A DNA stretch of 7,916 bases from Clostridia bacterium. Lineage in GTDB: Bacteria; Bacillota; Clostridia; Oscillospirales; RGIG577. Under the pieces are notes generated by a model, which saw nothing but the letters and a program-made list of their open reading frames with translations, ran no database searches and was not told where the DNA came from. Each line of letters starts with the position of its first letter. Positions within the stretch are counted from its first letter, which is position 1. A program made the translations under genes and the position numbers. The DNA lies in assembly GCA_017419325.1 (NCBI GenBank), contig JAFOLN010000236.1, positions 1 through 7,916 of the forward strand. The letters run 5' to 3'. Of the stretch, positions 5,200 through 7,916 are shown one piece after another.

Positions 5200-5228
5200 T
5201 TGAAAGCCGCAGATTTTTATGATAAAAT
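5200..5228 (+). promoter_or_regulatory. Promoter of the enoate reductase-type gene
   Basis: TTGAAA (5200-5205), a 17-base spacer and TAAAAT (5223-5228) form a sigma-A-like promoter on the plus strand. The predicted start is near 5235, about 25 nt before the ATG at 5260. The TTG of the -35 would otherwise look like a start codon in the same frame. Confidence 0.72.
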
Positions 5229-5259
5229 ATATAAAAATTATAATATAAGGGAGTATATT

Positions 5260-7254
5260 ATGGATAAATTATTTACACCTATCACCATTAACGGCCTTAC
5301 TTTAAAGAACCGCATCGTAATGCCTCCGCTTCATCATCTCTATACGCCCGACGGCGTTATGACCGACCGCTTCGCAGAGTATTACTACAAGCGCGCAGAG
5401 GGCGGCGCGGGCCTCATCATCATCGGCGGCTGCCGTATCGACGAGTTCGGCGGCGCGGCAATGATGCTGGACGTAACGAAGCCCAGCTTCGTTGAGGACT
5501 GCAAGGTATTCACCGACGGAATGCATAAGCGCGGCGCGAAGATAGGCCTTCAGATGTACGAGGCAGGCCGCTACGCAAGCACGAAGGACAATGAAAAGAC
5601 GCTTGCTCCTTCCGCTGTCTTCTCAAAGTTCACGAGAGAGACGCCGAACGAGATGACGAAGGACGAAATAAACCTCGTTATAAAGCGTTTCGCCGAGGCT
5701 GCCGCAAAGGTCAAGGCCGCAGGCATCGACATCGTTGAGATAATCGGCTCTGCCGGATATCTTATCTCCCAGTTCCTCTCCCCCGTTACGAATAAGCGTA
5801 CCGACGAATTCGGCGGCAGCTGGGAAAACCGCACCCGCTTCCCGCAGCTCGTTATAAAGGCTGTACGCGAGGCCGTAGGCCCCGACTACCCCGTTATCAT
5901 CCGCGTTGCCGGAAACGACTTCATCCCCGGCAGCAATACGAATGAGGACGCCGTAAAGTTCGCAAAGATAGTTGAAGAGGCCGGCGTTGACATGATAGAC
6001 GTTACCGGCGGCTGGCACGAGACGGTCGTTCCCCAGCTCCCCGGCGATCTGCCCCACGGCGGCTTTGCATACCTCGCAGCGGCTATAAAGAACGCCGTAA
6101 GCATCCCCGTTATGGCATCGAACCGCTTCAACGACATCACCTCCGCAAAGAAGGTGCTGGCTCTCGACATGGCCGATCTCGTCGGCTTCGGCCGTCCGCT
6201 CATCGCTGACCCCGAGCTTCCCAACAAGGTTCAGGCCGGCCGCGAGGACATAGTAAGAAACTGCATCGGCTGCAACCAGGGCTGCCTTGCGAGAACGTTC
6301 TTCCGCCGCCCCATCGAGTGCACCGTAAACGCATACGCGGGCTATGAGACCCAGCTTATAAAGAAGCCTGCGGACAAGAAAAAGAAGGTTCTCGTTATCG
6401 GCGCGGGCCCCGCGGGTCTTACGGCGGCCATCGAGCTTGCAGACCGCGGCCACAGCGTGACCGTTTGGGAGAAGTCCGACCGTGCGGGCGGCCAGATAGC
6501 TTTAGCCGCAACTCCTCCCGGAAAGGCTGACTTCAACATGTTCGCAAGATACTTAAAGAACATGTGCGCGGAAAAGGGCGTTGAGATAGTTTACAACAAG
6601 GAAGCCGACAAGGCGGCCGTTACCGCGTTCGGCGCGGACGACGTTGTTATCGCCACCGGCTCCAACCCCGTTATGATAGATTTCCCCGGAAATAAGAAGG
6701 ACGTTGAGATAGTATCGGCAGTGGACGTTTTAAAGAACAAGGCGTTCCCCGGAAAGAACACCGTTATCATCGGCGGCGGCTCCGTAGGCTGCGAGGTCGC
6801 ACAGCTTCTCGCTGAAGAGAGCACCATAAGCCCCGAGCTTTTATACTTCCTCTCGATACATCAGGCGGAGACGCCCGAAAAGATAAGCTCGCTTCTCAAT
6901 ACGCCGAACCGCAAGATATCCATCGTTGAGATGCAGAAGAAGATAGGCGCGGGCTTTGACCTTGGCACCGGCTGGCCGGTTCTTAAGCAGCTCTCCCGCC
7001 TCGGCGTTAAGAGCTACACCCTCTGCAAGGTAAAGGAGATATCCGACGGCGCGGTAGTTATCACCGACGAAGAGGGCAAGGAGTCGAAGATACCCGCCGA
7101 CACCGTAATAATCAGCGTTGGCTACAGAAGCGAAAACAAGCTCTATGAGGAGCTTAAGGACAGCGCGAACGTTCACCTTATCGGCGACGCGGAGAAGCCC
7201 GCAAAGATTCTCACCGCAGTTGCCGCCGCAACGAAGTGCGCTCTGGAGATCTAA
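5260..7254 (+). CDS. NADH-dependent flavin / 4Fe-4S oxidoreductase, enoate or 2,4-dienoyl-CoA reductase type
   Basis: A cytosolic 664-aa enzyme of the FadH/clostridial enoate reductase group, which reduces activated C=C bonds with electrons passed NADH to FAD to 4Fe-4S to FMN. The N-terminal old-yellow-enzyme barrel (1-360) starts LFTPITINGLTLKNRIVMPP and carries the catalytic pair seen in E. coli FadH: Tyr167 in GSAGYLISQFLSP and His253 in GGWHE. The Fe-S cysteines are C335, C338, C342 and C354. The FAD site is VLVIGAGPAG (377-386), the NADH site VIIGGGSVGCE (502-512), and the C-terminal FAD contact IGDAEKPAKI (641-650). The insert STISPELLYFLSIHQAE (521-537) is typical of clostridial enoate reductases. 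FadH has Glu where this protein has Ala165. AAGGGAG (5247-5253) six bases upstream fixes the ATG. It is a single-gene unit. The exact substrate (enoate, dienoyl-CoA, cinnamate-like or steroid) cannot be told. Confidence 0.92.
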   Translation: MDKLFTPITINGLTLKNRIVMPPLHHLYTPDGVMTDRFAEYYYKRAEGGAGLIIIGGCRIDEFGGAAMMLDVTKPSFVEDCKVFTDGMHKRGAKIGLQMYEAGRYASTKDNEKTLAPSAVFSKFTRETPNEMTKDEINLVIKRFAEAAAKVKAAGIDIVEIIGSAGYLISQFLSPVTNKRTDEFGGSWENRTRFPQLVIKAVREAVGPDYPVIIRVAGNDFIPGSNTNEDAVKFAKIVEEAGVDMIDVTGGWHETVVPQLPGDLPHGGFAYLAAAIKNAVSIPVMASNRFNDITSAKKVLALDMADLVGFGRPLIADPELPNKVQAGREDIVRNCIGCNQGCLARTFFRRPIECTVNAYAGYETQLIKKPADKKKKVLVIGAGPAGLTAAIELADRGHSVTVWEKSDRAGGQIALAATPPGKADFNMFARYLKNMCAEKGVEIVYNKEADKAAVTAFGADDVVIATGSNPVMIDFPGNKKDVEIVSAVDVLKNKAFPGKNTVIIGGGSVGCEVAQLLAEESTISPELLYFLSIHQAETPEKISSLLNTPNRKISIVEMQKKIGAGFDLGTGWPVLKQLSRLGVKSYTLCKVKEISDGAVVITDEEGKESKIPADTVIISVGYRSENKLYEELKDSANVHLIGDAEKPAKILTAVAAATKCALEI

Positions 7255-7277
7255 CTTTCTTCAAAAAAGCATTACAG

Positions 7278-7322
7278 AAAAAGCCCGCTTTTGGCTTCGG
7301 CCAAGGGCGGGCTTCTCTTTTT
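7278..7322. terminator. UUCG-capped bidirectional terminator between the reductase and spoVAF
   Basis: AAGCCCGCTTTTGGC (7281-7295) pairs over 15 bp, with two G-U wobbles, to 7300-7314 around the very stable tetraloop TTCG (closed by C-G). A T run at 7318-7322 serves the plus strand, and A residues at 7278-7282 give five T on the minus strand for spoVAF. Confidence 0.92.
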
Positions 7323-7343
7323 GTGACTTAAGCGGAGACGGTA

Positions 7344-7916
7344 TCAGTTATTCCCCCGCTTTATGGATTCGCGCATGAAAAGGTCCTTAAGGGCGCGGGC
7401 GTCGAAGGGTATGAGCGGGTACATATAGGGCTGACCCGATACCGTCTTTGTCGTAAGCGCCGTCGCGGTCATAAGTACCGTGCCCGCAATAAGACCCCAG
7501 TAGTTAAGGACGGCTATAAGCAATAGCATGAATATGCGAAACAGCTTGAAGGTATAGCCAAGCTCGAAGCTTGGCTGTGTAAAATTCGCGATGGCGACGA
7601 AGGCCATGAAGAATATGACCTCCGGCACGAACCAGCCCGATTCCACGCCGAACTCGCCCAGTATGAGCGTGCCTATAACGGAAAACGAATTGCTAAGCGC
7701 CGTAGGCGTATTTAAGGACGCTATCCTCATGCATTCCACCAGAAGCTCGATTATAAGAAGCTGCACTATTATTGGCAGATGTATCTCATGCTCTATTTTT
7801 ATAAAAACAAGATACTCCGGCACGCTCCAGTCGTTTTTTATAAGGCAGTACCACACGGGTATCATAAAGAGCGTCACGAAGTATATTATAATTCGCACCG
7901 TTCTCAGATACGTGCC
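7344..7916 (-). CDS. spoVAF: Spore germination protein SpoVAF (GerA-type A subunit), C-terminal part
   Basis: SpoVAF is an inner spore-membrane protein related to the GerAA germinant receptor subunit. In Bacillus it is encoded with the SpoVA channel proteins and supports germination. The window holds the last 190 codons; the frame is open to the right edge (it reads GTYLRTVRIIIYFV), so the GTG at 7898 is internal, not a start. The membrane region fits the family: IIIYFVTLFMIPVWYCLI (9-26), LPIIVQLLIIELLVECMRIA (47-66), the NTPTALSNSFSVIGTLILGE segment (69-88), GWFVPEVIFFMAFVAIANF (94-112), PSFELG (115-120), a last helix pair (125-154) and the tail YPLIPFDARALKDLFMR (166-182). RIASLNTP and GWFVPEV are closer to SpoVAF than to GerAA as I remember them. 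It is convergent with the reductase and ends 22 bp from the shared terminator. The upstream spoVA genes, if linked, lie outside. Confidence 0.85.
   Translation of the reverse strand, partial: GTYLRTVRIIIYFVTLFMIPVWYCLIKNDWSVPEYLVFIKIEHEIHLPIIVQLLIIELLVECMRIASLNTPTALSNSFSVIGTLILGEFGVESGWFVPEVIFFMAFVAIANFTQPSFELGYTFKLFRIFMLLLIAVLNYWGLIAGTVLMTATALTTKTVSGQPYMYPLIPFDARALKDLFMRESIKRGNN

Noticed and set aside
5200..5259. N-terminal extension of the enoate reductase-type protein to a TTG at 5200
   Set aside because: The TTG is the -35 TTGAAA; the extension has no family similarity and ATG 5260 has AAGGGAG at six bases.

Overview
The window looks like chromosomal DNA from an endospore-forming, anaerobic Firmicute of the class Clostridia. 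It carries spoVM and the 3' part of spoVAF, both found only in spore formers. It also has phosphotransacetylase (fermentative acetate metabolism), TmcAL (a Firmicutes-type tRNA-Met wobble modification enzyme) and a large Fe-S/flavin enoate-reductase-type enzyme of the kind common in anaerobes. Genes are fairly GC-rich with frequent ATA isoleucine codons, and the intergenic gaps are AT-rich. I see no mobile element, CRISPR array, tRNA or rRNA. The layout is ordinary chromosome, with several very small genes that are easily missed.

Left part (1-1825): the N-terminal 142 codons of pta run leftward off the edge, and tmcAL runs rightward. The 150 bp between them hold two good sigma-A-type promoters facing each other, with predicted start points at about the same base pair (near 514). 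A dyad symmetry overlaps the tmcAL promoter. tmcAL ends at a strong bidirectional hairpin terminator.

Middle left (1828-2442): spoVM (25 aa) on the minus strand shares that terminator. Just upstream of it is a small two-helix membrane protein, probably in the same transcription unit, with a promoter whose -10 is CATATAAT. Divergent from this unit is a complete miniature gene on the plus strand: promoter, leader hairpin, RBS, a 33-aa lipoprotein with a clear lipobox, and a terminator.

Middle (2454-5063): on the minus strand, a TM1586-type nitroreductase and a CofE-like (F420-0:gamma-glutamyl ligase family) protein overlap by ATGA. This pairing recalls the two domains of actinobacterial FbiB. 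Upstream is an unrecognised 182-aa cytosolic protein with its own promoter.

Right part (5200-7916): a 664-aa NADH-dependent flavin/4Fe-4S enoate or 2,4-dienoyl-CoA reductase on the plus strand has its own promoter and a UUCG-capped terminator. Convergent to it is the C-terminal 190 codons of spoVAF, which continues past the right edge.

The window therefore mixes sporulation and germination genes (spoVM, spoVAF), fermentation and redox enzymes (pta, the nitroreductase/CofE pair, the enoate reductase) and translation quality (tmcAL). The most unusual items are the nitroreductase/CofE-like pair, the membrane protein coupled to spoVM, the 33-aa lipoprotein and the face-to-face pta/tmcAL promoters. 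All family calls are from reading the sequence; no database search was run.
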